A DNA stretch of 64,000 nt from Intestinimonas timonensis (GTDB taxonomy: Bacteria > Bacillota > Clostridia > Oscillospirales > Oscillospiraceae). The stretch is taken from contig NZ_LR130816.1 in the NCBI RefSeq assembly GCF_900626145.1, forward strand, positions 712,077-776,076. The letters run 5' to 3'. Below are positions 35,556-44,495 of the stretch, one piece after another. Each line of letters starts with the position of its first letter. Position 1 is the stretch's first letter. Under the pieces are notes generated by a model that saw nothing but the letters and a program-made list of their open reading frames with translations, was not told the origin of the DNA and did no database searches. The position numbers and the translations under genes are program-made.

Positions 35556-37022
35556 TTATCTTCTTCTGCGGCGGCCGCTGTAATGGCTGCCGCGGTAGGC
35601 CCGGCGGTGGCTGCCACCGTAGCGGCGGCGGCGTCCGAAGAGGAGCCAGCGCAGCAGCAGCACCACAATGAGCACCGCCAGCACGATGAGCACCACCCGC
35701 ACCCAGAGCTGACTGAAGAAGGTCTCGATCTGGTCCAGGCGGTAGAGGAGCTCGGAGCGGGACACGTCGTCCACCGCCACCAGGTCCAGCTGGCCATACA
35801 CCGTGTCGCCGTTGGAGGCGGTGACGTGGCCCACCACCTGTCCTTTGGTCACCGGGGCGTCCAGGCTCTCGGTATCATAGACGGGGGTGAGCTGGAAGTC
35901 GGCGGGGTCCAGGTCGTTGGGCAGGATGGCCTCCAGCTCGCCGGTGGCCTGGACGCCGATGCGGTCGGTCTCCCGAGAGAGTCTCACCGGGATGGTACCG
36001 GCAAAGTAGGTGGAGTCCAGCAGGGTCTTGGTGGAGAAGCTGTTGAAGCCCCAGTCCAGCAGGCGGCTGGACTCGGAGAACTGGAGCCGGTTGGTGGAGC
36101 CGTCCTCATTCTTGGGGTTCTCCGCCCCCAGCACCACGGCGATGAGGTCCACTCCGTCCTTGCTGGCGGAGGAGGCCAGGCAGTAGCCCGCCTCCGGGGT
36201 GGAGCCGGTCTTGATGCCGGTGGCGTACTGGTAGTAGTAGCCCGTGATCCGCCAGGTGGACACCAGGGCGTTGGTCTCGTGGAGCTCCCGGGCCTCGTGC
36301 ATGTTGGTGGCCGGGACGGTATAGCTCTTGGAGGTGACGATGGTGCGGAAGGTCTCGTGCTTCATGGCCTCCATGCACATGAGGGAGATGTCATAGGCGG
36401 TGGTGTAGTGGTCCGGGTCGTGGTAGCCGTGGGTGTTGACGAAGTGGGTGTCCTCCATGCCCAGCTCCTTGGCCCGCTGGTTCATCAGCTCCACAAAGCT
36501 GTCCACACTGCCGCTCACCACCTGGGCCAGCACGTTGCAGGCCTCATTGGCCGAGGCGATCAGGGCACAGTAGAGCACATCCTGCAGGGTGAGCTGCTCC
36601 CCGGGCTTGATGTCCTGGGTGGAGCTGCCGTCCCCCACGTCCCGGTTCACCTCATCCCCCACGGTGATGACCTGGTCCAGAGAGAGCTCTCCCCGGTCGA
36701 TGGCCTCGATGGCCAGCAGGGTGGTCATCACCTTGGTGATACTGGCGGGGTAGCGCTGCTCATGGGCATCCTGCTCGTAGAGCACGGTGCCGGTGGCGGC
36801 GTCCACCAGGATGGCGGCGGTGGCCTCAATGTGCATGTTGCTGAGGAGCTGGCTCTCCACCGGCGTCTTTTCCTCCACCACCGGTCCCGGCGGCGTGGTC
36901 TCCACAGGGGCCTCGGTGTCCTCCGGCGCCGCGGAGGAGGCCAGGGCCCACGGGGTGGTCAGGGAAAGGCTCAGACTCAGAGCCAAAAGGAGCGAAAGCA
37001 GGCTGCGTCGATATTTTTTCAT
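35556..37022 (-). CDS. dacF: D-alanyl-D-alanine carboxypeptidase (peptidase S11, DacF-like)
   Basis: 488 residues. Trims the terminal D-Ala from peptidoglycan pentapeptides outside the membrane. Signal peptide to about residue 30 (SLSLTTPWALASSAAP), then the S11 domain with SITK (nucleophile Ser and Lys, about 94-97), SAN (in ASANEACN) and KTGSTPEAG. A C-terminal PBP5-type beta domain (about 330-425) is followed by a membrane helix (about 442-465) and a very basic Arg/Tyr/Gly tail (RRRRYGGSHRRAYRGS). In Bacillus, DacF is forespore-specific; here the context does not decide this. Divergent from comEA. Confidence 0.93.
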   Translation of the reverse strand: MKKYRRSLLSLLLALSLSLSLTTPWALASSAAPEDTEAPVETTPPGPVVEEKTPVESQLLSNMHIEATAAILVDAATGTVLYEQDAHEQRYPASITKVMTTLLAIEAIDRGELSLDQVITVGDEVNRDVGDGSSTQDIKPGEQLTLQDVLYCALIASANEACNVLAQVVSGSVDSFVELMNQRAKELGMEDTHFVNTHGYHDPDHYTTAYDISLMCMEAMKHETFRTIVTSKSYTVPATNMHEARELHETNALVSTWRITGYYYQYATGIKTGSTPEAGYCLASSASKDGVDLIAVVLGAENPKNEDGSTNRLQFSESSRLLDWGFNSFSTKTLLDSTYFAGTIPVRLSRETDRIGVQATGELEAILPNDLDPADFQLTPVYDTESLDAPVTKGQVVGHVTASNGDTVYGQLDLVAVDDVSRSELLYRLDQIETFFSQLWVRVVLIVLAVLIVVLLLRWLLFGRRRRYGGSHRRAYRGSHYSGRRRRR

Positions 37023-37067
37023 GGGAAACTCCTAGCAAATATGTTATAATCGTTTTTGTGACCTACT

Positions 37068-37088
37068 GTGCCACAATGTCTTTGGCAC
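37068..37088. promoter_or_regulatory. Inverted repeat between dacF and comEA
   Basis: GTGCCA (37068-37073) and TGGCAC (37083-37088) with a 9-nt spacer, flanked by TATAAT-like sequences (37045-37050 and ATATTATAT at about 37088-37096). Possibly an operator; no regulator is linked to it. Confidence 0.35.
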
Positions 37089-37139
37089 ATATTATATCAG
37101 ACCCGACCGTCGGGCGCAATCGGTTGGAGGTGGGTAGAC

Positions 37140-37529
37140 ATAAAAATTTCCACACTGGAAAAAGTCCTGTTGGCCGGCACCGCCGCCTTCCTGCTCCTGG
37201 CGGCGGGCTACTTCCTGGGCGCCCGCAGCGGCGCGGAGCCCTACCGGGTGGAGGCCCTGTCCCCCGCGGCGGAGACCGTGGCTCTCCCGCGGCCCTCCGA
37301 GACGGCAGCCCCTGAGACAGCGGAGGACACACCGGACAAGGTGAACATCAACACCGCCTCCGCCGGGGAACTGGACACGCTGCCCGGCATCGGGGCGCAG
37401 CGGGCCGCCGACATCATTGCCGACCGGGAGGCCAACGGCCCCTTCCGCATCCCGGAGGATCTGACCCGGGTACCCGGCATCGGCGAGGGCATTCTGGAGG
37501 GGCTCATCGACTACATCACGGTGGAGTGA
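37140..37529 (+). CDS. comEA: ComEA-like helix-hairpin-helix DNA-binding protein
   Basis: About 129 residues. Membrane anchor (VLLAGTAAFLLLAAGYFLG), a Pro/Glu-rich linker, then a ComEA HhH domain at the C-terminus (VNINTASAGELDTLPGIGAQ, then PFRIPEDLTRVPGIGEGILE). ComEA proteins bind incoming DNA during transformation; the SLBB domain of longer forms is missing. The start is uncertain: a perfect GGAGGTG (37126-37132) stands 7 bp before ATA (37140), with no ATG/GTG/TTG at the right place in frame. A GTG at 37068 is in frame but lacks a ribosome site. Not followed by comEB/comEC; the next gene is a response regulator 27 bp on. Confidence 0.8.
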   Translation: MKISTLEKVLLAGTAAFLLLAAGYFLGARSGAEPYRVEALSPAAETVALPRPSETAAPETAEDTPDKVNINTASAGELDTLPGIGAQRAADIIADREANGPFRIPEDLTRVPGIGEGILEGLIDYITVE

Positions 37530-37556
37530 GGCTCCGCCCGTCAATAGGAGGACAAT

Positions 37557-38243
37557 ATGGCAAAGATCCTGGTGGTAGACGACGAAAAGGTACTGGTGAA
37601 GGGCATCAAATTCAACCTGGAGAACGAGGGCTACCAGGTGGAGGTGGGCTACGACGGGGAACAGGCGGTGGAGCTGGCCCGGAACGGCGGCTTCGACCTC
37701 ATCATCCTGGACCTGATGATGCCCAAGATCGACGGACTCCAGGCCTGCATGCGCATCCGGGAGTTCTCCAACGTGCCCGTCATCATGCTCACTGCCCGCA
37801 GCGAGGACACCGACAAGATCATCGGCTTCGAGTGCGGCGCCGACGACTATGTGACCAAGCCCTTCAACATTCTGGAGCTCAAGGCCCGTATCCGGGCCAT
37901 GCTCCGCCGCTCCGGCACCTCCAGCCAGAAGGAAAAGGCGTCCCGGCTCTCCCAGGGCCACATCGTCCTGGACACCGACGAGCGCTCCGCCTTCCGGGAC
38001 GGCACCCCGGTGGACCTCACTGCCAAGGAGTTTGACCTCATGGAGCTCCTCATGCGCAACCCCGGCCGGGTCTACTCCCGGGAAAACCTCCTCAACATCG
38101 TGTGGGGCTACGAGTATGCCGGAGAGTACCGCACCGTGGACGTCCACATCCGCCGTCTCCGGGAAAAGCTGGAGCTGGACCCGGCCAACCCGGAGTATAT
38201 CCTCACCAAGTGGGGCGTGGGCTACTACCTGAAAAACAGCTGA
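37557..38243 (+). CDS. OmpR/PhoB-family response regulator
   Basis: 228 residues. Receiver at about 3-115: acidic pair VVDDEK, phospho-Asp in LIILDLMMPKIDG, Thr in MLTARS, Lys in YVTKPFN. Winged-helix DNA-binding domain at about 130-226 (PVDLTAKEFDLMELLMRNPG, RTVDVHIRRLREKLE, TKWGVGYYL). ATG follows AATAGGAGG. It is 19 bp from the histidine kinase gene and forms an operon with it and a GerMN lipoprotein, probably also with comEA. PhoP/WalR-like by sequence style. Confidence 0.93.
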   Translation: MAKILVVDDEKVLVKGIKFNLENEGYQVEVGYDGEQAVELARNGGFDLIILDLMMPKIDGLQACMRIREFSNVPVIMLTARSEDTDKIIGFECGADDYVTKPFNILELKARIRAMLRRSGTSSQKEKASRLSQGHIVLDTDERSAFRDGTPVDLTAKEFDLMELLMRNPGRVYSRENLLNIVWGYEYAGEYRTVDVHIRRLREKLELDPANPEYILTKWGVGYYLKNS

Positions 38244-38262
38244 CCCCAAGGAGGTGGATACC

Positions 38263-39708
38263 ATGGCCCATACCCCCGGGGCGGACAAGATCCCCTTTCG
38301 CCGCTCCATCCAGCTCAAGTTCGCCCTCACCTACATCATCATCATCGCAGCGGTGCTCATATTGCTCAACACCTACCCGGTGCTGGTCTCCCAGGACCTG
38401 GTCTTCCGGTCCAAGACCAGCCTCCTGCAATCCCAGGCCTCGGTCATCGCCGACACCATCGCCCGCACCGAATCCCTTACCAGCGAGGCCGTCCGGGACT
38501 ACGTGGAGCCCCTGGGCTACACCGGCCAGTTCCGGGTGCTGGTCACCGACGAGTTTGGTCTCATCCTCTACGACAGCGACGAGCTCCGCTTCACCGAGGG
38601 GCGCTACGCTATGCTCAGCGAGGTGGTCACCGCCCTCAAGGGCTACGACGTGGCCACCTGCTCCTACCAGGACGGCGCCTTCCACAGCCGGGCCGCCGTC
38701 CCCGTCATCTACCGGGATATGACCATTGGCTGCGTCTACCTCTATGAGCGGGACGCCGACCAGGGCGGCCTGCTCACCGACATTCAAAACAACCTGCGCT
38801 CCATCTCCCTGGTCATCTGCGTGGTGGTGCTCATCATGAGCGTGGTCTTTTCCAAGGCCCTCACCCGGCGCATCGGCGACCTGCTGCGGGCCATCCGCAT
38901 CGTCCGGGAGGGCGAGTACAGCCACCGGGTGAGCATCCGGGGCAGCGACGAGCTCAGCCAGCTGGCGGGGGAGTTCAACCAGCTCACCGACCGGCTCCAG
39001 ACCACCGAGGAGGTCCGCCGCCGCTTCGTCTCCGACGCCTCCCACGAGCTCAAGACCCCCCTGGCCTCCATCCGCCTGCTCACCGACTCCATCCTCCAGA
39101 CCGACGGCATGGACCTGGACACCGTGAAGGACTTCGTCTCCGACATCGGGGAGGAGGCCGAGCGCCTCACCCGCATCTCGGAAAAGCTCCTCACCCTCAC
39201 CCGCATGGACAGTGCCGTCCCCGTGGAGCGGCTGCCGGTGGACGTGGCCGCCGTGGTGGAGAAGGTGGAGCACATGCTCCTTCCCCTGGCCCAGGAGCGG
39301 GACATCACCGTGGAGGCCAACCTCCAGTCCGGCTGCGTGGTCAAGGCCACCGAGGACGACCTCTATCAGATCGCCTTCAACCTCATGGAGAACGCCGTGA
39401 AGTACAACGTGAGCGGCGGCCGGGTCATGGTGGGCCTGCGGTCTATGGGGGACCTGGTCCTCCTCACCGTGGAGGACACCGGGGTGGGCATCCCCGACGA
39501 GGACCTGCCCAAGATCTTTGACCGCTTTTACCGGGTGGACAAGGCCCGGTCCCGGGCCGCCGGCGGCACCGGCCTGGGCCTGTCCATCGTCCGGGACACC
39601 GCCCGTCAGCACGGCGGCGCCGTCACTGTCCGCCGCCGGGAGGAGGGGGGCACCTGCTTCCAGGTGGCCTTCCCCCGCTGGGACGAGGAAGGGGGCGACC
39701 TGCTGTGA
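38263..39708 (+). CDS. Membrane sensor histidine kinase
   Basis: 481 residues from ATG 38263 (AAGGAGGTGG upstream; a GTG at 38254 is less likely). Two membrane helices (about 20-40 and 185-205) flank an extracellular PAS-like domain; HAMP at about 205-260; HisKA with the phospho-acceptor His in SHELKTPLASIRLL at about 265; HATPase with N box NLMENAVKYN, G1 EDTGVGIP and G2 GGTGLGLSI. Cognate to the response regulator just upstream. The WalK/PhoR-like layout and the lipoprotein partner suggest cell-envelope sensing. Confidence 0.93.
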   Translation: MAHTPGADKIPFRRSIQLKFALTYIIIIAAVLILLNTYPVLVSQDLVFRSKTSLLQSQASVIADTIARTESLTSEAVRDYVEPLGYTGQFRVLVTDEFGLILYDSDELRFTEGRYAMLSEVVTALKGYDVATCSYQDGAFHSRAAVPVIYRDMTIGCVYLYERDADQGGLLTDIQNNLRSISLVICVVVLIMSVVFSKALTRRIGDLLRAIRIVREGEYSHRVSIRGSDELSQLAGEFNQLTDRLQTTEEVRRRFVSDASHELKTPLASIRLLTDSILQTDGMDLDTVKDFVSDIGEEAERLTRISEKLLTLTRMDSAVPVERLPVDVAAVVEKVEHMLLPLAQERDITVEANLQSGCVVKATEDDLYQIAFNLMENAVKYNVSGGRVMVGLRSMGDLVLLTVEDTGVGIPDEDLPKIFDRFYRVDKARSRAAGGTGLGLSIVRDTARQHGGAVTVRRREEGGTCFQVAFPRWDEEGGDLL

Positions 39709-40628
39709 GAAAACGCATTCTGAGCATGCTCTGCGCCCTTCTGCTGCTCACCGGCTGCACCCCGGGCGGGGACGCTGAGAGCGGCGCCTATGAGGTCTAC
39801 TTCGCCGCCGCCCTGCCCGACGGCGGTGCCGACGATTCCGTCCAGGGTCCCGCCGTGCAGTGGGAGACCCGGCGGCTCCCCCAGGATGCCGACGTACTCA
39901 GCGCCCTGGTGGAGTGCCTCCTCTCCGGCCCCCTCAGCGACGGCCTGCGATCTCCTTTCCCCGACGGGGTCTACCAGGTCTCCGCCCCCACCCTCACAGA
40001 CGGGGTGTGCGAGGTGGATCTCTCCGAGCGCTACGGCGGATTGTCCGGGGTCGATCTGACCATTGCCGACTACTGCATCGCCCTCACCCTGTGCCAGGTG
40101 GAGGGGGTGGAGACCGTCTCCATCCTGGTGGAGGGGGAGCCCATCTCCTACCGGGACCACCAGCTCCTCCGGGAGAGTGACGCCGTTCTCTCCAGCGCCG
40201 AGGACGAGCCGGTCTACCTCTCCGCCGACCTCTGCTTCCTCCGGGAGGAGGGAGGCCTGGCGGTGGAGCACCGGGAGCTGCTGGTGCCCAGCGGCTCCGC
40301 CCCGGAATCCGTCCTCCTTCAGGCCCTGCTGGCCGGTCCCGAGACCGAGGGCCTCAGCGCCCCTCTCTCCGGTGAGGTACGGGTCATCGACCTGTGGGTC
40401 AACGACAGCGGCATCTGCTATGTCAACTTTGACGCCGCCTTCCTCAGCAATCAGCCCACCTCGGCCAGCCACGCCCGGCTCACCCTCTACGCCATCGTCA
40501 ACACCCTCTGTCAGCTCCCCAACGTGGACGCCGTGGCCTTCCTGGTGGAGGGCGAGTCCATCTCCGACTACGGCGGCGTGGCCGCCGACGTCCCCCTGGA
40601 GCCCAATCCAGACCTGGTGGTCTCCTGA
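39705..40628 (+). CDS. Lipoprotein with two GerMN domains
   Basis: 307 residues from GTG 39705, overlapping the kinase stop (GTGA). Signal with lipobox LLTGC (Cys about 18). Two GerMN domains follow at about 40-150 and 170-295 (CEVDLSERYGGLSGVDLTIA, CYVNFDAAFLSNQPTS); each ends with a VEGVETVSILVEGE-like strand. GerMN domains occur in germination and sporulation protein GerM and in lipoproteins linked to two-component systems. Overlap with the kinase gene suggests an accessory sensor for that kinase. Confidence 0.88.
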   Translation: MRKRILSMLCALLLLTGCTPGGDAESGAYEVYFAAALPDGGADDSVQGPAVQWETRRLPQDADVLSALVECLLSGPLSDGLRSPFPDGVYQVSAPTLTDGVCEVDLSERYGGLSGVDLTIADYCIALTLCQVEGVETVSILVEGEPISYRDHQLLRESDAVLSSAEDEPVYLSADLCFLREEGGLAVEHRELLVPSGSAPESVLLQALLAGPETEGLSAPLSGEVRVIDLWVNDSGICYVNFDAAFLSNQPTSASHARLTLYAIVNTLCQLPNVDAVAFLVEGESISDYGGVAADVPLEPNPDLVVS

Positions 40629-40635
40629 TTTTTCA

Positions 40636-40683
40636 TTGACAAATCCGCCGGGAGCGAGTAGCATTATCTTCAATTAGCTACTC
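40636..40683 (+). promoter_or_regulatory. metY promoter with overlapping inverted repeat
   Basis: Consensus TTGACA (40636-40641), 17 bp, TAGCAT (40659-40664). An inverted repeat GAGTAGC (40656-40662) / GCTACTC (40677-40683) overlaps the -10 and the start site. The ribosome site GAAAGGAAG lies just before the ATG at 40702. Confidence 0.6.
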
Positions 40684-40701
40684 CAGAAAGGAAGATGTCC
40701 C

Positions 40702-41985
40702 ATGTCCGACTACCGTCCCAGCACCAACTGCCTCCACGCCGGCTACGTGCCCGGCAACGGCGAGCCCCGCAACATCCCCATCGTCCAGTCCACCACCTTC
40801 CGCTACGCCACCGGCGAGGCCATGGGCGCTCTCTTCGACCTGGAGTCCGCCGGCTACTTCTATACCCGGCTCCAGAACCCCACCAGCGACGCCGTAGCCG
40901 CCAAGATCTGCGCCCTGGAGGGCGGCACCGCCGCCATGCTCACCTCCTCCGGCCAGGCGGCCAACTTCTTCGCCGTCTTCAACATCGCCTCCTGCGGCGA
41001 CCATGTGGTGGCCTCCTCCGCCATCTACGGCGGCACCTTCAACCTCTTCGCCGTCACCATGAAGCGCATGGGGGTGGACTTCACCTTCGTGGACCCCAAC
41101 TGCTCCGACGCCGAACTGGAGGCTGCCTTCCGGCCCAACACCAAGGCCGTCTTCGGCGAGACCATCGCCAACCCCGCCCTCACCGTGCTGGACATCGAGC
41201 GCTTTGCCAAGGCCGCCCATGCCCACGGGGTGCCCCTCATCGTGGACAACACCTTCCCCACCCCCATCAACTGCCGTCCCTTTGAGCACGGCGCCGACAT
41301 CGTGACCCACTCCACCACCAAGTACATGGACGGCCACGCCAACGCCGTGGGCGGCGCCATCGTGGACTCGGGCAAGTTCGACTGGACCGCCCATGCCGAC
41401 AAGTTCCCCGGTCTCACCACCCCCGACGAGAGCTACCACGGCATCACCTACACCGAGAAGTTCGGCCTGGGCGGCGCCTACATCACCAAGGCCACCGCCC
41501 AGCTCATGCGGGACTTCGGCTCCACCCCCGCCCCCATGAACGCCTACCTCCTCAACGTGGGTCTGGAGACCCTGCCCCTGCGGATGGCCAAGCACTGCGC
41601 CAACGCCATGGAGGTGGCCCGCTACCTGGAGGGCCACGACAAGGTGGCCTGGGTCAACTATCCCGGCCTGGAGAGCAGCCCCTACCACGCCCTGGCCCAG
41701 AAGTATATGCCGAACGGCACCTGCGGCGTGGTCTCCTTCGGCGTGAAGGGGGGACGGGAGGCCGCCTCCAAGTTCATGGCCGGGCTGAAGCTGGCCTCTA
41801 TCGCCACCCATGTGGCCGACGCCAAGACCTGCGTCCTCCACCCCGCCTCCACCACCCACCGGCAGATGAACGACGCCGAGCTGGCCGCCGCCGGGGTCTC
41901 CCCCGACCTCATCCGCCTCTCCGTGGGCATCGAGGACGCCGCCGACCTCCTGGCCGACCTGGAGCAGGCCCTGGCCGCTCTGTAA
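40702..41985 (+). CDS. metY: O-acetylhomoserine sulfhydrylase (MetY-like, Cys/Met metabolism PLP enzyme)
   Basis: 427 residues. PLP-dependent enzyme that makes homocysteine from O-acetylhomoserine and sulfide. Start THxGY-type motif (NCLHAGYVPGNGEPRNIPIV), YTRLQNPT, the PLP-Lys in HSTTKYMDGHANAVGG, and the C-terminal SVGIEDAADLLADLEQAL. Length matches MetY (about 425) rather than MetB/MetC (about 380). Monocistronic, with its own promoter and terminator. No SAM riboswitch is visible upstream. Confidence 0.92.
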   Translation: MSDYRPSTNCLHAGYVPGNGEPRNIPIVQSTTFRYATGEAMGALFDLESAGYFYTRLQNPTSDAVAAKICALEGGTAAMLTSSGQAANFFAVFNIASCGDHVVASSAIYGGTFNLFAVTMKRMGVDFTFVDPNCSDAELEAAFRPNTKAVFGETIANPALTVLDIERFAKAAHAHGVPLIVDNTFPTPINCRPFEHGADIVTHSTTKYMDGHANAVGGAIVDSGKFDWTAHADKFPGLTTPDESYHGITYTEKFGLGGAYITKATAQLMRDFGSTPAPMNAYLLNVGLETLPLRMAKHCANAMEVARYLEGHDKVAWVNYPGLESSPYHALAQKYMPNGTCGVVSFGVKGGREAASKFMAGLKLASIATHVADAKTCVLHPASTTHRQMNDAELAAAGVSPDLIRLSVGIEDAADLLADLEQALAAL

Positions 41986-42006
41986 GCCCTATCCTCTGAA
42001 AAGCAA

Positions 42007-42046
42007 AATGCCGCCGTCTCCCACGTGGGAGACGGCGGCATTTTTT
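42007..42046. terminator. Bidirectional terminator after metY
   Basis: Perfect stem AATGCCGCCGTCTCCCAC / GTGGGAGACGGCGGCATT followed by TTTTTTC; on the minus strand it is followed by TTTGC. Shared with the macrodomain gene. Confidence 0.93.
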
Positions 42047-42052
42047 CTCGGT

Positions 42053-42571
42053 TCAGTTGTCGGCCAGGGCCAGCTCGTAGGCGGCTCTGCTGGTCTCATC
42101 AAAGCACACGAAGCGCACCCAGTCAAAGTCCTCCGGGTGTTCGGTCAAAAACGCCCGCACCGTCTTGACGGCGATGGGAGCGGCCAGATTGAGCGGGAAG
42201 TGGTAGACTCCGGTGGAGATGGAGGGGAAGGCCACCGTCCGGCAGCCGTGGGCTAGGGCCAGCTCCAGGCAGGAGCGGTAGCAGCCCGCCAGCAGGGCGG
42301 GCTCCCCCTGCCCACCCCCGTGCCAGATAGGTCCGGGGGTATGCAGAACGTATTTTGCGGGCAGATGATAACCTTTTGTGATCTTTGCCTTGCCGGTCTC
42401 ACAGCCGTGGAGGGTGCGGCACTCGGCCAGCAGCTCCGGCCCGGCGGCCCGGTGGATGGCGCCGTCCACGCCGCCGCCCCCCAGCAGGGAGGTGTTGGCG
42501 GCGTTGGCGATGGCGTCGGCCTCCACGGTGGTGATGTCTCCCAGGGTGACCTGGATGACAGGTTTACTCAC
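42053..42571 (-). CDS. Macrodomain protein (O-acetyl-ADP-ribose deacetylase-like)
   Basis: 172 residues from GTG 42571, overlapping the ftsH stop by 8 bp. MacroD-type fold: VTLGDITTVEADAIANAANT, then LLGGGGVDGAIHRAAG (ADP-ribose binding loop), and FPSISTGVYHFPLNLA. Predicted to remove ADP-ribose from proteins or to deacetylate O-acetyl-ADP-ribose in the cytosol. The tight overlap with ftsH suggests co-expression with this proteostasis gene. Confidence 0.92.
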   Translation of the reverse strand: MSKPVIQVTLGDITTVEADAIANAANTSLLGGGGVDGAIHRAAGPELLAECRTLHGCETGKAKITKGYHLPAKYVLHTPGPIWHGGGQGEPALLAGCYRSCLELALAHGCRTVAFPSISTGVYHFPLNLAAPIAVKTVRAFLTEHPEDFDWVRFVCFDETSRAAYELALADN

Positions 42572-44459
42572 TGTCCTCCGCCTCCTCAGGCTCTTCCGCC
42601 TGCTCCGGTTGGGCCAGGCGGGCCTCCACGGCGCCGGGATCGTCAAAGACCTGCTGGAAGGTGGCGCCGTCCATGGTCTCGAACTCCAGCAGATACCGGG
42701 CCACCAGCTCCAGGGCAGAGCGCTGCTCGGTGAGGATCTGGCGGCAGCGGGCATAGGCGTTGTCGATGAGGGACTTGACCTCCTCGTCGATGATGGCGGC
42801 TACTTCCTCGGAGTAGTTCTTGGTCTGGGCCATGCTCCGGCCGATGAAGACCTCGTCGTGGCCGGAATCGAAGACCACGTTGCCCAGGCGCTGGCTCATG
42901 CCGTACCGGGTGACCATGTTCCGGGCGATGTCGGTGGCCCGGCGGATGTCGCTGCCGGCGCCGGTGGAGATATCCCCCAGCACCAGCTCCTCGGCCATGC
43001 GGCCGCCCAGCAGGCTGGAGAGCTGCTCGGTGAGCTCCAGCCGGGACCGGTAGCCCCGGTCCTCCTGGGGCAGGGAGATGGTCATGCCGCCGGCGCCTCC
43101 ACGGGGGACAATGGTGATCTGGTGGACCGGGTCGGCGGTCTCCAGGGCGTGGCCCACCACGGCGTGGCCGGCCTCATGGTAGGCGGTGAGCTTCCGCTCC
43201 CGCTCGATGACGGTCTTGCTCCGTTTCTCCGGGCCGGCAATGACCTTGATGACCGACTTCTGAATGTCGGAGAGGGTGATGAAGGGCTGGTCCTTCCGGG
43301 CGGCCAGGAGGGCGGCCTCGTTCATTAGGTTCTCCAGGTCGGCGCCGGTAAAGCCGCCGGTGGACTTGGCCACCTCGTGGAGGTCCACATCCTCGGCCAG
43401 GGGCTTTTTCCGGCAGTGGACCTTCAAAATGGCCTCCCGGCCCTTCATATCGGGGTAGCCCACGTAAACCTGCCGGTCGAACCGACCGGGGCGCAGGAGG
43501 GCAGGGTCCAGAATATCCACCCGGTTGGTGGCGGCCAGGACGATGACCCCCTCGTTGGCGGAAAAGCCGTCCATCTCCACCAGTAGCTGGTTGAGGGTCT
43601 GCTCCCGCTCGTCGTGGCCGCCGCCCAGACCGGCGCCGCGCTGACGGCCCACGGCGTCGATCTCGTCGATGAAGACGATGGCGGGGCAGTCCTTCTTGGC
43701 CTGGTCAAAGAGGTCCCGGACCCGGCTGGCACCCACGCCCACATAGAGCTCCACGAAGTCGGAGCCGGAGATGGACAGGAAGTTGACCCCGGCCTCGCCG
43801 GCCACGGCCTTGGCCAGCAGGGTCTTGCCGGTGCCCGGCGGGCCCACCAGCAGCACGCCCTTGGGGATGCGGGCGCCCAGAGCCACGAACTTCTTGGGGT
43901 CCCGGAGGAACTCCACGATCTCCTGAAGCTCCTCCTTCTCCTCGTCGGCCCCGGCCACGTCCTCGAAGGTGACCTTCTTCTCCCCCTGGTCGGAGAGGGT
44001 GCGGGTTCGGGCCCGGCCGAAGCGGGCGGTCTTGTCGCCGCCGCCGGCCCCGTTCTGCCGGACAAACATGAGGTAGAACATGAAGCCAAAGGCCAGCAGG
44101 ATACCGACGTAGGGCAGCATGGACAGCCAGGGGGAGGGGGTGGGATCATCGGGGTACTCGTAGTCGGTGATGATGCCCGCCCGCCACTGCTTCACCACAG
44201 TGTCATTAAAGTCCTGGTAGAAGAGTTCGAAGGAATAGAGCTCATAGGTGAGGGTGGAGCCGTCCTTGAGGCCCAGGATCAGGTTGTTGTTCTTGTCCAC
44301 CAGCACGGTCTCCACCTGCTGCTGCTCCAGGGCCCGGCGGACCTGGGCATAGGTGGTCTTCTCCCCGGTGTTCATGTTCTGGAGGGTCCACAGGGTACCC
44401 ACCAGAATGACCAGGATGAGGGCGTAAAAGGCCGCGTCGCGCAGCGTGAATTTTTTCAA
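42564..44459 (-). CDS. ftsH: ATP-dependent zinc metalloprotease FtsH
   Basis: 631 residues. Membrane-bound AAA protease for quality control and regulated proteolysis. Two N-terminal membrane helices (about 8-25 and 112-132) around an extracellular loop; AAA domain with Walker A GPPGTGKT (about 208-215), Walker [11 protein letters not shown] and the SRH region ([20 protein letters not shown]); metalloprotease HEAGH at about 430 with the third ligand region further on. An acidic tail ends the protein. In an operon with hpt and tilS upstream, a classic Firmicute order. Confidence 0.97.
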   Translation of the reverse strand: MKKFTLRDAAFYALILVILVGTLWTLQNMNTGEKTTYAQVRRALEQQQVETVLVDKNNNLILGLKDGSTLTYELYSFELFYQDFNDTVVKQWRAGIITDYEYPDDPTPSPWLSMLPYVGILLAFGFMFYLMFVRQNGAGGGDKTARFGRARTRTLSDQGEKKVTFEDVAGADEEKEELQEIVEFLRDPKKFVALGARIPKGVLLVGPPGTGKTLLAKAVAGEAGVNFLSISGSDFVELYVGVGASRVRDLFDQAKKDCPAIVFIDEIDAVGRQRGAGLGGGHDEREQTLNQLLVEMDGFSANEGVIVLAATNRVDILDPALLRPGRFDRQVYVGYPDMKGREAILKVHCRKKPLAEDVDLHEVAKSTGGFTGADLENLMNEAALLAARKDQPFITLSDIQKSVIKVIAGPEKRSKTVIERERKLTAYHEAGHAVVGHALETADPVHQITIVPRGGAGGMTISLPQEDRGYRSRLELTEQLSSLLGGRMAEELVLGDISTGAGSDIRRATDIARNMVTRYGMSQRLGNVVFDSGHDEVFIGRSMAQTKNYSEEVAAIIDEEVKSLIDNAYARCRQILTEQRSALELVARYLLEFETMDGATFQQVFDDPGAVEARLAQPEQAEEPEEAEDSE

Positions 44460-44495
44460 GAATAAACCACGTCCTTTATGTGGAGTGGGGCGTGC

